Below are positions 35,476-43,781 of a stretch of DNA of 64,000 nt, one piece after another. Location of the stretch: positions 22,459 through 86,458 of the forward strand of contig CAYQXY010000021.1 of the NCBI GenBank assembly GCA_964421595.1, given 5' to 3'. Every line of letters starts with the position of its first letter. The first letter of the stretch is position 1. The translations under genes and the position numbers were made by a program. This DNA comes from PXAP01 sp964421595. Its GTDB lineage: Bacteria > Bacteroidota > Bacteroidia > Bacteroidales > PUMT01. Under the pieces are notes generated by a model. It saw nothing but the letters and a program-made list of their open reading frames with translations. It was not told the origin of the DNA and did not search any database.

Positions 35476-35483
35476 CAAAGTTA
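35476..35483 (-). promoter_or_regulatory. -7 element TAACTTTG directed toward the suf operon
   Basis: Read on the minus strand, this is the same octamer as the thiL element 60 bases away, facing the other way. The suf transcript would start near 35469, giving a leader of about 105 bases. The two transcripts would overlap in antisense. Confidence 0.45.
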
Positions 35484-35536
35484 GTAAAAAAACTAACAAT
35501 TTTAAGTGGCAATTACTAAATGCGAAAATCAAAAAA

Positions 35537-36577
35537 ATGGGCAAAGAAGACAAGAAGGAAATTGAAAAGCTGGGAGAATTCGGACTTATCAGACATCTTA
35601 CGGGTGATATAAGGCTCAACAACCCGGGAACTCTCCGGGGAATAGGAGATGATGCAGCTGTACTGGACTACGGAAAAAATCTGGTAGTTGTCACCAGCGA
35701 TATGCTGATGGAAGGTATTCATTTCAACCTGATGTATACCCCCATGAAGCATCTGGGATATAAGGCCGTAGTTGCTAATTTGTCTGACATTTACGCTATG
35801 AACGCCACCCCAAAACAGATTCTTGTCTCTATGGCTATCTCGGCTAAACTTGCCCTCTGGCAGATTGAAAATTTGTATGCCGGAATAAAGCTTGCATGCG
35901 ATACATATAAAGTAGACATTGCAGGAGGAGACACTTCTACTTCCCTTACAGGACTGGCATTGAGCATTACAGCCATAGGGGAAGGCGTCAAAGAAAGATT
36001 GGTTTACAGGAGTGGTGCGAAAAAAAATGATCTGATTTGTGTAACAGGTGATCTGGGTGCTGCTTATCTCGGACTGCAACTACTCGAAAGGGAGAAAAAG
36101 ATATTCCTTGAAAATCCTGAAGCACAGCCGGAACTTTCAGGTTATGATTATCTGCTGCAACGACAATTGAAACCTGAGCCAAGAGCCGATATCATTCAGT
36201 ACTTCAAAGACAATAATGTGATGCCATCTGCAATGATAGATATATCAGACGGACTGTCATCTGAAACCCTTCATATTTGTAATGAATCAAATACAGGTTG
36301 CAAGCTGTTTGCCGAACACATTCCTGTTGACCCTGAAACAGAAAAACTCGCTGCCGAATTCAACATTACGCCCCTTGTTGCAGCACTGAACGGGGGTGAG
36401 GATTATGAACTTCTATTTACAATATCTCCCGGAGAATATGTTAAGATCAAGAATAACCGGAAAATAAAAGCAATCGGGCATATTACCGATAAAGAGGACG
36501 GGTGCAATCTTATTACCCCTGACGGTACATTTATACCGCTGAAAGCCCAGGGCTGGAATTCCTTTCAGAGAATTTGA
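35537..36577 (+). CDS. thiL: Thiamine-monophosphate kinase
   Basis: The 346-residue enzyme has the ThiL pattern: GEFGLIRHLT, RGIGDDAAVLDYG, VVTSDMLMEGIHFNL (metal-binding Asp), VVANLSDIYAMNATP, AGGDTS, VTGDLGAAYLGLQLL and MIDISDGLSSE. It phosphorylates thiamine phosphate to thiamine diphosphate with ATP. I chose the ATG at 35537; the longer frame would overlap sufB in antisense and adds non-conserved residues. It is divergent from suf and convergent with lpxA. The stop lies inside the first copy of a direct repeat. Confidence 0.95.
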   Translation: MGKEDKKEIEKLGEFGLIRHLTGDIRLNNPGTLRGIGDDAAVLDYGKNLVVVTSDMLMEGIHFNLMYTPMKHLGYKAVVANLSDIYAMNATPKQILVSMAISAKLALWQIENLYAGIKLACDTYKVDIAGGDTSTSLTGLALSITAIGEGVKERLVYRSGAKKNDLICVTGDLGAAYLGLQLLEREKKIFLENPEAQPELSGYDYLLQRQLKPEPRADIIQYFKDNNVMPSAMIDISDGLSSETLHICNESNTGCKLFAEHIPVDPETEKLAAEFNITPLVAALNGGEDYELLFTISPGEYVKIKNNRKIKAIGHITDKEDGCNLITPDGTFIPLKAQGWNSFQRI

Positions 36578-36620
36578 TTTTCAGACCATTACCGTAAGTG
36601 TAGCACTTTTTTGGTATACC
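36573..36620 (+). repeat. Direct repeat copy 1, overlapping the thiL stop
   Basis: This is the first of two imperfect copies of a unit of about 48 bases. The shared core runs TTTGATTTT, then CCGTAAG, then GCACTTTTTTGGT. It includes the thiL stop codon. The second copy lies 239 bases further on. Confidence 0.75.
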
Positions 36621-36762
36621 GTTAATTTTGTATGGAGGATAATCTTTGATTCAGAAGTCATTTGAAGCGTCAAGTATTATTATGAAGCTTATTATTCCGA
36701 ACATTGGAGTATTTTCGCCTCAGGAAAAGGGCGTTAAGAAAATCAAAGTTTTTTCCGTTAAG

Positions 36763-36800
36763 AAAACCGTTCTGTTTGAGCGCAGCGAGTTAACGGTTTT
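36763..36800. repeat. Hairpin with GAGCGCAGCGAG loop between the direct repeats
   Basis: AAAACCGTT (36763-36771) and AACGGTTTT (36792-36800) pair perfectly over 9 bp, leaving a 20-base loop around GAGCGCAGCGAG. From memory, GAGCGCAGCGAG spacer hairpins of this sort recur in many Bacteroidota genomes. It has a T-run after it, so it could also end transcription. Confidence 0.65.
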
Positions 36801-36811
36801 TAGGAAAAAGG

Positions 36812-36859
36812 TTTGATTTTTAGCCATTTTCCGTAAGCGCGGCACTTTTTTGGTTACCT
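36812..36859 (+). repeat. Direct repeat copy 2
   Basis: This is the second copy of the 48-base unit, with the same TTTGATTTT, CCGTAAG and GCACTTTTTTGGT core. It runs straight into the bidirectional terminator hairpin. Confidence 0.75.
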
Positions 36860-36885
36860 TTTTTTTGCTGTAGAAAAAAAGGTAA
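36854..36885. terminator. Bidirectional terminator between thiL and lpxA
   Basis: TTACC followed by T-run (36854-36865) pairs over 12 bp with the A-run followed by GGTAA (36874-36885). On either strand the stem ends in or near a T-run, as expected between two converging genes. Confidence 0.7.
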
Positions 36886-36887
36886 AG

Positions 36888-37697
36888 TTAAAGGTCAATC
36901 TCCTCCTGATTATCGAGAAGCGAACCGTTTCCTTTAATAATTCCCCTGTTCGAGTTTTTCACAAAATCGACAATGGTTTCAAGTTCATTGCTCTGCGGAA
37001 AATCATTCAGCACCTTCTCTATTGCCTGAGAAGTATTCAGTCCTTTCTGGAACAGCACTTTCATTATATCCTGAATTGAAATAATCGTATCTCCGGAGAA
37101 TCTCCTGCGGCGAAGCCCGATAACATTCACCCCGACATATTGCAACGGTTCACGGGAAGCACGAATATAGGGAGGAACATCCTTTCTTACCCTTGATGCC
37201 CCGCCAACCATGCTGTGTGCTCCGATCCGGCAAAACTGAAGTACTGCAGTCATTCCTCCGATAATGGCAAAGTCACCTACTTCAACCTCACCTGCCAGGC
37301 CTACACTGTTCACAAGGATGCAATAATCACCTATTATACAATCATGTGCAACATGAACATATGCCATCAGCATGCTGTTACTTCCGACAACTGTTTTTCC
37401 CTTTGCCGATGTGCCCCTGTTTAAAGTGACACACTCCCGTATAATTGTGTTATCGCCTATTTCGGCAGTTGTTTTCTCTCCTCTAAATTTCAGGTCCTGG
37501 GGAATACCTGAAATTACTGCCCCGGGAAAGATCTTGCAGTTCTTTCCGATCCGGGCACCATCCATTATAGTAACATTAGGGCCAATCCATGTTCCGTCAC
37601 CTATAACCACATCGGCTGATATCGTAGAGAAGGCTTCGACAGTTACATTATTTCCAATTTTAGCTTCAGGATGAATAACATTCATTGCTTGATTCAT
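36888..37697 (-). CDS. lpxA: Acyl-ACP--UDP-N-acetylglucosamine O-acyltransferase
   Basis: The 269-residue enzyme is a left-handed beta-helix with hexapeptide repeats (IHPEAKIGNNVTVEAFSTIS; IGDGTWIGPNVTIMDGARIG). It has the catalytic His in VAHDCIIGDYCILVNSVGLAG and the C-terminal helical domain with NVIGLRRRRFS. It adds the first acyl chain to UDP-GlcNAc, starting lipid A. The order lpxD, lpxC/fabZ, lpxA is the standard one in this phylum. The start is the ATG at 37697; a second ATG four codons in is possible. Confidence 0.97.
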   Translation of the reverse strand: MNQAMNVIHPEAKIGNNVTVEAFSTISADVVIGDGTWIGPNVTIMDGARIGKNCKIFPGAVISGIPQDLKFRGEKTTAEIGDNTIIRECVTLNRGTSAKGKTVVGSNSMLMAYVHVAHDCIIGDYCILVNSVGLAGEVEVGDFAIIGGMTAVLQFCRIGAHSMVGGASRVRKDVPPYIRASREPLQYVGVNVIGLRRRRFSGDTIISIQDIMKVLFQKGLNTSQAIEKVLNDFPQSNELETIVDFVKNSNRGIIKGNGSLLDNQEEIDL

Positions 37698-37753
37698 TCT
37701 TATTACCAGAGTTTATCTATTAACAATTCAGTAATTTATGTTTAATTATCTGT

Positions 37754-39154
37754 TCAGGTATTTTTGGTTTTAACTATCTGGGCCATCATTTCCCCTTCCA
37801 TAGCGATTTCATCTCCCACGAAAGCCTGTCCAAACATATATGCAATTCCCCTTCTGATCGGGGCGAGGTATTCCAGTTTAAATACAATCGTATCGCCGGG
37901 AACCACCTTACGCTTAAATTTAACCTTGTCTATTTTCAGAAAATAAGTTGAATAGTTTTCAGGATCCTCTACAGAGGCAAGAACCAGTATGCCACCAACC
38001 TGAGCCATTGATTCAACCATAAGTACACCCGGCATAATTGGTTCACCAGGGAAGTGGCCTACAAAAAAGCCTTCGTTCATTGTCACATTTTTAACTCCTA
38101 TAATTGTAGAGTCGGTCATTGCAACGATTTTGTCGACAAGCAGGAAGGGAGGTCTGTGAGGAAGCACCCCCATAACCTGGTTCACATTCATCAATGGTGT
38201 GGCTGACGGATCGTATGAGGGAAATATATTCTTAGTCTCTTCCTGCTTTATTATATTTTTGATCCTGAGGGCGAGCTGAGTATTGGCATGGTGGCCCGGA
38301 CGGCTTGCAACGACTTTACCTTTTATCGGCCGTCCGATTAATGAAAAATCACCAATTATATCCAGCAATTTGTGCCTGGCGGGTTCATTGGAAAAATACA
38401 TATCCAGATTGTTCAGGACTCCTTCCGAATTTCTTTTTATCCTTGGTTTATTAAAGAGGTCTGCAATGCGGTCGAGCTCATCCTGGGGTACTTCATGCTC
38501 AAGTATTACAATTGCATTTTCCAGGTCACCCCCCTTAATCAGGTTATTTTTAAGCAGGAATTCCAGCTCGTGAAAAAACACAAAAGTCCTGCACGGAGCA
38601 ATTTCATTTTCAAAATCCTGCAGTTTTGAAAGTGAAGCATACTGATGCCCCAGCACCCGTGAATTATAATCAATCATAACATCCACCGAGAACTTATCAT
38701 CAGGGTAGATCACAATATCTATGCCTTTTGCCTCATCATTATAGACAATTTTTTCCTTTATCTCGTAATAATCTTTATTTTCATTCTGGTCCAGTATTCC
38801 CGCCTCTTTTATCGCTTTTACGATGAATTTTGAGCTGCCGTCAATGATTGGTACCTCAGGACCGTTAATCTCCAGTAGCATATTATCTATTTCCAGACCG
38901 TAAAGCGCTGCCATAACATGTTCTATTGTTCCTATCCGCACCCCGTTCTCTTCGATGGTTGTCCCGCGTGAAGTATCAGTAACATATTCTGCCCGGGCAT
39001 GAACCAGGGGTTGATTTTCCAGGTCCATTCTTTTGAACACATATCCATGATTCACGGGTGCAGGCCTGAATGTAAGGTCTACCTGCAGACCCGTGTGAAG
39101 TCCTTTCCCGCTGAGTGTAACGGGCTTTATAATAGTTTTTTGCTTTTTAGTCAT
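37754..39154 (-). CDS. lpxC/fabZ: Bifunctional LpxC deacetylase / FabZ dehydratase fusion
   Basis: The 466-residue protein joins two enzymes. The first 300 residues are the zinc deacetylase LpxC, with zinc ligands in EHVMAALYG and HKLLDIIGD, and RPGHHANTQLA. From about residue 315 it is the hot-dog-fold dehydratase FabZ: LPHRPPFLLVDKI and GHFPGEPIMPGVLMVESMAQ with the catalytic His and Glu. LpxC takes the committed lipid A step; FabZ makes enoyl-ACP for fatty acid synthesis. The fusion is usual in Bacteroidota and couples both uses of hydroxyacyl-ACP. I chose the ATG at 39154; an earlier frame start adds 23 unlikely residues. Confidence 0.97.
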   Translation of the reverse strand: MTKKQKTIIKPVTLSGKGLHTGLQVDLTFRPAPVNHGYVFKRMDLENQPLVHARAEYVTDTSRGTTIEENGVRIGTIEHVMAALYGLEIDNMLLEINGPEVPIIDGSSKFIVKAIKEAGILDQNENKDYYEIKEKIVYNDEAKGIDIVIYPDDKFSVDVMIDYNSRVLGHQYASLSKLQDFENEIAPCRTFVFFHELEFLLKNNLIKGGDLENAIVILEHEVPQDELDRIADLFNKPRIKRNSEGVLNNLDMYFSNEPARHKLLDIIGDFSLIGRPIKGKVVASRPGHHANTQLALRIKNIIKQEETKNIFPSYDPSATPLMNVNQVMGVLPHRPPFLLVDKIVAMTDSTIIGVKNVTMNEGFFVGHFPGEPIMPGVLMVESMAQVGGILVLASVEDPENYSTYFLKIDKVKFKRKVVPGDTIVFKLEYLAPIRRGIAYMFGQAFVGDEIAMEGEMMAQIVKTKNT

Positions 39155-39381
39155 TTTCTTGTTGGTTTGAATCGGAATAAAAACACCGCAATATACGAAA
39201 TTCCCTAAACTCATCATTTTCAAAACTGATCTCTGAAAATTCTGAAGGGATTAACCGTAACATTATATTATTTAGCATGTTACCAATGGCAGCCCAAAGA
39301 AGTTACTCTGAAACGGTTTTGCTCACTTCCTCGATAAACTAAAGGCAGCAGGCATTTTCTTAAGAGGGACCCGATTTCAGA

Positions 39382-40422
39382 TTAAGTGATATTTTTAAGT
39401 TTGTCCAGTTCCTTTTCTATGTCGCTGATTTGTTTATAAAGTTCCGGTAATTTTTTATATAAAACATAAGATCTCTGATATTTACTGTACTGAAATGCAG
39501 GTGATCCCTGCAGAACTTCATTCTTTTCCGTTACACTTACACCTATTCCAGACTGAGCTGCTATTTTTACCCCGTCAGCAATTGTAAGATGTCCAATAAT
39601 TCCAACCTGACCGCCTATCATACAACCTGAACCTACCCTGGTTGAACCCGCAACACCTGACTGGGCAGCTATAACAGTATTTGCTCCAATTTCCACATTA
39701 TGGGCAACCTGAATGAGATTGTCGAGCTTTGCACCTTTACGAATAATGGTTGACCCCAGCATTGCACGGTCAATTGTTGTATTGGAGCCAATCTCAACAA
39801 AATCTTCCAGTACAACGTTCCCGACCTGTGGAATTTTTTTATAATTATTGTCTGATGAGGGTGCAAATCCAAATCCATCACTTCCTATAACTACACCAGC
39901 ATGAATTGTGCAGTTGTTCCCAATGATGCAGTCATTATAAACCTTTACACCGGGATGCAGAACTGAATTCTCACCAATGATGACATTCTCACCTATAAAA
40001 ACCTGTGGATAGATCCTTACTTTGTCACCAATTACTGCACCAGCCGAAATGACTGAAAAATGGCCTATATATACCCCGTTCCCGGTATTTGCTGAAGGAT
40101 CAACAAATGCATTTGCATCAATTCCCTCAGGAACAGGTTTAAGTTGTTCCCGTAGTTCCAGCAGGCCGGCAATAGCCTGGTAAGCATCCTTTACCCGTAT
40201 CAGGGTACAACTTACTGCCTGTGAAGGTTTAAAATCGTCATTAACGAGAACAACTGATGCACCCGTACTGTAAAGATATTTCTCATATTTCGGATTGGCA
40301 AGGAATGCAAGGGTACCGGTTCTTCCTTCTTCGATTTTTGAAACATCCTTTACGATGATATCAGGATCGCCTTCTACTTTCCCGTTTAAATATTCAGCTA
40401 TTTGTTTTGCAGTAAATTCCAT
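39382..40422 (-). CDS. lpxD: UDP-3-O-acylglucosamine N-acyltransferase
   Basis: The 346-residue enzyme has the N-terminal LpxD domain (FTAKQIAEYLNGKVEGD; TGTLAFLANPKYE), hexapeptide repeats, and the catalytic His in NLIQVAHNVEIG. A C-terminal helix follows (YVLYKKLPELYKQISDIEKEL). It adds the second acyl chain in lipid A synthesis, after LpxA and LpxC. It is upstream of lpxC/fabZ with a 227-base gap, so an extra promoter for lpxC is possible. Confidence 0.97.
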   Translation of the reverse strand: MEFTAKQIAEYLNGKVEGDPDIIVKDVSKIEEGRTGTLAFLANPKYEKYLYSTGASVVLVNDDFKPSQAVSCTLIRVKDAYQAIAGLLELREQLKPVPEGIDANAFVDPSANTGNGVYIGHFSVISAGAVIGDKVRIYPQVFIGENVIIGENSVLHPGVKVYNDCIIGNNCTIHAGVVIGSDGFGFAPSSDNNYKKIPQVGNVVLEDFVEIGSNTTIDRAMLGSTIIRKGAKLDNLIQVAHNVEIGANTVIAAQSGVAGSTRVGSGCMIGGQVGIIGHLTIADGVKIAAQSGIGVSVTEKNEVLQGSPAFQYSKYQRSYVLYKKLPELYKQISDIEKELDKLKNIT

Positions 40423-40477
40423 ATTAAGTTAAATTAATTTTATCTCCGGTTCATAGACTTTGTGTTTTTTCCGGAAA

Positions 40478-40485
40478 CAAATTTA
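40478..40485 (-). promoter_or_regulatory. Possible -7 element TAAATTTG upstream of lpxD
   Basis: On the minus strand this octamer matches TAnnTTTG and lies about 55 bases before the lpxD ATG, in the gap after the HD-domain gene. No -33 TTTG is seen at the right spacing. Confidence 0.35.
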
Positions 40486-40520
40486 CATCAGTTATTATTA
40501 GTATATGCTTCATTTTAATT

Positions 40521-41798
40521 TCAGAGGTCCAGATCTTTAGGATAGCAAAGAAAAAACTTTTTTACTGTTTTAGATAATACCGAAACGTTTAGCATATCAG
40601 AAGCATCTGTTATGTCAACAAGTTCTCCTGATTTATTAAGAATTTTTATTTTTTCATCTTCCGACCGGTATGCATAATTGGAAATGTCACCGGCAACCAC
40701 AAAATAACCTGACTGGTCATAAGGTATTGAATATTTCAGGCTGACGGCCAGCCGCAGCTTTTCAATTGTTTCCTCTTCAAATGGTCTGTTCCTGAATTCA
40801 ACCCTGTATAGGCATCTGCCGGTAAACCATCCTGAAAGCATAGACAGGCATTTATCCTTGTGTCCTGCCCATACCTTGCAGGCACTGGTAATATCATCAT
40901 CATCAAGGTTAATAAAATTGTCGATCAATTCTTCCATGCCGGCAGAACCGGCAGAAACGGGTGCCCCGGAATTGAGCAGAGTGTTTTCCAGAAAATACTG
41001 CAAGGATGGCGATGCAAAAAGTCTTTCGCCATTTAATACTAGTTCCCTTGCCCTTTTCAAAACCATTGTGAGTAATTTCTCGGCTGCTACAACAGTTTTA
41101 TGAAAATAAACCTGCCAGTACATCAAACGACGGGCTATCAGAAATTTCTCAATGGAATATATTCCTTTCGCCTCGACAACCAGCTCATCGCCGGCAATAT
41201 TGAGCATTTTAATAATCCTGTCAGATCCGATGACACCTTCTGTAACTCCTGTAAAAAAACTATCTCTTTTCAAATAGTCAAGTCTGTCCATGTCAAGCTG
41301 TCCTGCAACAAGCTGGTGCAGGAACTTCTTTTCATGGTTGCCCGAAAAAATATCAACTGCAAGTGACAATTTTCCCATGAATTGCCGGTTGAGCTTTTCC
41401 ATAAGCAAGGACGACATTTCTTCATGAGGCATATGAGGGATCAGAGACGACTCAAGGGTATGAGAAAAAGGGCCATGGCCAATATCATGCAGTAATATTG
41501 CTACAAGAGCAGCCTCCTCTTCCTTTAAGCTTATTTCATGATTCTTCGAGCGAATTACCCCGATTGCCATTTCCATAAGGTGCATTGCACCTATTGCATG
41601 CTGGAACCTGGAATGAGTGGCACCGGGGTAGACAAAATGGGTCATGCCTAGCTGCCGGATCCTTCTTAGTCTCTGAAAATATGGGTGAGAGATCAGATCA
41701 AAGATAAGTTCTGATGAAATTCCTATGAACCCATGTACGGGATCATTTATAATCTTGCGTTTATTGGTTAGATATTTGTCCAAGATGAAAAGGTCCAA
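40521..41798 (-). CDS. HD-domain phosphohydrolase (dGTPase/SAMHD1-like)
   Basis: The 425-residue protein has KIINDPVHGFI at the start, HPYFQRLRRIRQLGMTHFVYPGATHSRFQHAIGA, and the metal-binding ILLHDIGHGPFSHTLE (HD pair). These match the family of HD phosphohydrolases related to SAMHD1 and dNTP triphosphohydrolases. The exact substrate is not known; the position upstream of lpxD is common in Bacteroidota. No ATG exists in frame before the conserved start. The only candidates are two TTG codons at 41798 and 41783, each in one copy of a 15-base tandem repeat. Confidence 0.93.
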   Translation of the reverse strand: MDLFILDKYLTNKRKIINDPVHGFIGISSELIFDLISHPYFQRLRRIRQLGMTHFVYPGATHSRFQHAIGAMHLMEMAIGVIRSKNHEISLKEEEAALVAILLHDIGHGPFSHTLESSLIPHMPHEEMSSLLMEKLNRQFMGKLSLAVDIFSGNHEKKFLHQLVAGQLDMDRLDYLKRDSFFTGVTEGVIGSDRIIKMLNIAGDELVVEAKGIYSIEKFLIARRLMYWQVYFHKTVVAAEKLLTMVLKRARELVLNGERLFASPSLQYFLENTLLNSGAPVSAGSAGMEELIDNFINLDDDDITSACKVWAGHKDKCLSMLSGWFTGRCLYRVEFRNRPFEEETIEKLRLAVSLKYSIPYDQSGYFVVAGDISNYAYRSEDEKIKILNKSGELVDITDASDMLNVSVLSKTVKKFFLCYPKDLDL

Positions 41799-41807
41799 GA
41801 TGAAAAG
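41778..41807. repeat. In-frame 15-bp tandem duplication across the HD-gene start
   Basis: The unit CTTTTCATCTTGGAC (minus strand) occurs twice back to back at 41793-41807 and 41778-41792. Since 15 is a multiple of three, the reading frame is kept and the TTG start candidate is duplicated. Confidence 0.85.
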
Positions 41808-41901
41808 GTAGCGGTTTTTAATCTTTGCCCCGCAAAAATAAGGAAGTTTATTGATTTTTTAATCGCAAATGTCCAAATGTGCTAATTTTCAACCTTATAT
41901 T

Positions 41902-41933
41902 TTTGTGTTTTAAAGTAATATTTCCTAATTTTG
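41902..41933 (+). promoter_or_regulatory. Promoter of the rimP-nusA-infB operon
   Basis: TTTG at 41902-41905, a 20-base spacer and TAATTTTG at 41926-41933 match the Bacteroidota consensus in full. Transcription would begin near 41940, about 64 bases before the rimP ATG. Confidence 0.7.
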
Positions 41934-41963
41934 CGCATTGAATGTTAAGGAGTAATTTTGATG

Positions 41964-41983
41964 TAGGGGACTTCAGTCCCCTA
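41964..41983 (+). promoter_or_regulatory. Leader hairpin upstream of rimP
   Basis: TAGGGGAC-TTCA-GTCCCCTA gives an 8-bp perfect stem with a 4-base loop, followed by TTTT. It lies entirely in the 5' leader, about 24 bases after the predicted start and 20 before the rimP ATG. It could act as a weak attenuator or as a regulatory structure for the nusA operon. Confidence 0.6.
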
Positions 41984-42003
41984 TTTTAATAAAGGTAACT
42001 AAA

Positions 42004-42468
42004 ATGATCGAAAAGGAAGAAATAACAAAACTGGTAACACTTCATTCAGAAGGTACCGGGTTGTTTATTGTCGACATTCAGGTTTCCGCTTCAAATAACA
42101 TCCGGGTACTGGTAGACAAACAGGAGGGGGTAAGCCTCAGCGAGTGCATCACGTTAAGTAAAGCAATTGAAGGCAATCTTGACAGGGAAAAGCAGGATTT
42201 CAACCTTGAGGTTTCATCACCCGGGCTTTCGGAACCATTAAAAGTTTTGCCCCAGTATACAAAAAATATCGGACGTGAAGTTGAAGTTATAACAAAAACG
42301 GGTCAGAAACATACCGGCAAACTTAACAGGCTTACCGAAACCGGTTTTGTAATTGAGGAACTGGTGAAGCAAAAGGGGGAGAAAAAACGGCCGGAAATTA
42401 AGGCTATTGAAAAGGAATTTGATTTTAACCTGATCCAGTCAACGAAAGTTGTAGTATCATATAAATAA
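42004..42468 (+). CDS. rimP: Ribosome maturation factor RimP
   Basis: The 154-residue protein has the RimP two-domain pattern: FIVDIQVSASNNIRVLVDKQEGVSLSECITLSKAIE, then the key motif NLEVSSPGLSEPLK, then a small SH3-like domain (REVEVITKTGQKHTGKL). It helps assemble the 30S subunit. It leads the operon with nusA 20 bases downstream, the usual order. Confidence 0.96.
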   Translation: MIEKEEITKLVTLHSEGTGLFIVDIQVSASNNIRVLVDKQEGVSLSECITLSKAIEGNLDREKQDFNLEVSSPGLSEPLKVLPQYTKNIGREVEVITKTGQKHTGKLNRLTETGFVIEELVKQKGEKKRPEIKAIEKEFDFNLIQSTKVVVSYK

Positions 42469-42488
42469 ATGGATAAAGTAATTTTAAG

Positions 42489-43727
42489 ATGGAAAATTTG
42501 AATCTCACAGAAACTTTTTCTGAGTTCAAGGAACTAAAAAGCATTGACAGGGCAACAATGATGAGTGTTCTGGAAGATGTTTTCAGAAGTTTGTTGATAA
42601 AATATTATGGTTCCGACCAGAACTTTGATATCATTATCAATATTGATAAGGGTGATTTTGAGATATGGAGAAACAGGGAGGTGGTAGAGGACGACGCGCT
42701 TGAAGATCCAAACCTGCAAATCAAATTATCAGAAGCAAAAAAAATAGATGATGACTATAATGTTGGCGAGGAGGTAACTGATGAAGTAAAACTCGCTGAT
42801 TTCGGACGCAGAGCTATTCTTGCATTAAGGCAGAATCTCACATCCAGGATTCTTGAGCTTGAAAAAAACAATGTTTACCTTAAATATAAAGACAGGATAG
42901 GAGAAATTGTAACAGGTGATGTTTACCAGGTCTGGAAACGGGAAATACTGATTATTGATAATGAGGGAAACGAGCTTATATTGCCCAGGGCCGAACAAAT
43001 ACCTACTGACTATTTCAGGAAAGGAGACACCATAAGGGCAGTCGTCATAAAGGTTGAAATGAAGAATAATGTACCGCTTATCATTTTGTCCAGAACTTCC
43101 CCTGTATTCCTTGAAAGGCTTTTCGAACTGGAAGTTCCGGAAATTTATGACGGACTGATCACGATTAAAAAAATCGTAAGGGTTCCAGGCGAACGGGCTA
43201 AAGTGGCCGTAGAGTCTTATGATGACAGGATTGACCCTGTAGGTGCATGTGTAGGCATGAAAGGTTCAAGAATCCACGGGATTGTGAGAGAGCTCAAGAA
43301 TGAAAACATTGACGTTATAAATTTCACCACAAATAATCAGCTCTATATTTCAAGATCATTGAGTCCGGCAAAAATAAGCTCGATAAAGATCCTGGAAGAT
43401 GAAAAAAGAGCGGAAGTTTTTCTCAAGCCAAATGAAGTTTCCCTTGCAATTGGGAAAGGTGGCCTGAATATTAAACTTGCCGGACAGTTGACAGGTTACG
43501 AGATAGACGTGTTCCGCGATACTGAAGGAGAAGATGAAGAAGATGTGAATATTGATGAATTTACCGATGAAATTGAGAGCTGGATTATTGATGAACTAAA
43601 ATCTGTGGGTTGCGATACAGCAAAAAGTGTACTGGAGCTTACAGTGGAAGATCTTGTTAAAAGGACTGATCTGGAAGAGGAAACTATACAGGAAGTTATG
43701 AGAATATTAAAAGCTGAATTTGAATAA
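42489..43727 (+). CDS. nusA: Transcription factor NusA
   Basis: The 412-residue protein has the N-terminal RNA-polymerase-binding domain, an S1 domain near residues 130-200 (IGEIVTGDVYQVWKREILI), and two KH domains (AVESYDDRIDPVGACVGMKGSRI; EVSLAIGKGGLNIKLA). A short HhH-like helical tail follows (LKSVGCDTAKSVLELTVEDLV). It lacks the acidic AR1/AR2 repeats of E. coli NusA, which is normal outside Proteobacteria. It controls pausing, termination and antitermination, and could act on its own leader. Confidence 0.97.
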   Translation: MENLNLTETFSEFKELKSIDRATMMSVLEDVFRSLLIKYYGSDQNFDIIINIDKGDFEIWRNREVVEDDALEDPNLQIKLSEAKKIDDDYNVGEEVTDEVKLADFGRRAILALRQNLTSRILELEKNNVYLKYKDRIGEIVTGDVYQVWKREILIIDNEGNELILPRAEQIPTDYFRKGDTIRAVVIKVEMKNNVPLIILSRTSPVFLERLFELEVPEIYDGLITIKKIVRVPGERAKVAVESYDDRIDPVGACVGMKGSRIHGIVRELKNENIDVINFTTNNQLYISRSLSPAKISSIKILEDEKRAEVFLKPNEVSLAIGKGGLNIKLAGQLTGYEIDVFRDTEGEDEEDVNIDEFTDEIESWIIDELKSVGCDTAKSVLELTVEDLVKRTDLEEETIQEVMRILKAEFE

Positions 43728-43781
43728 TTTTCAGAATAAAAAAACGTTTGTCAGGATTATATAAAACACAGGGATTGAAAT

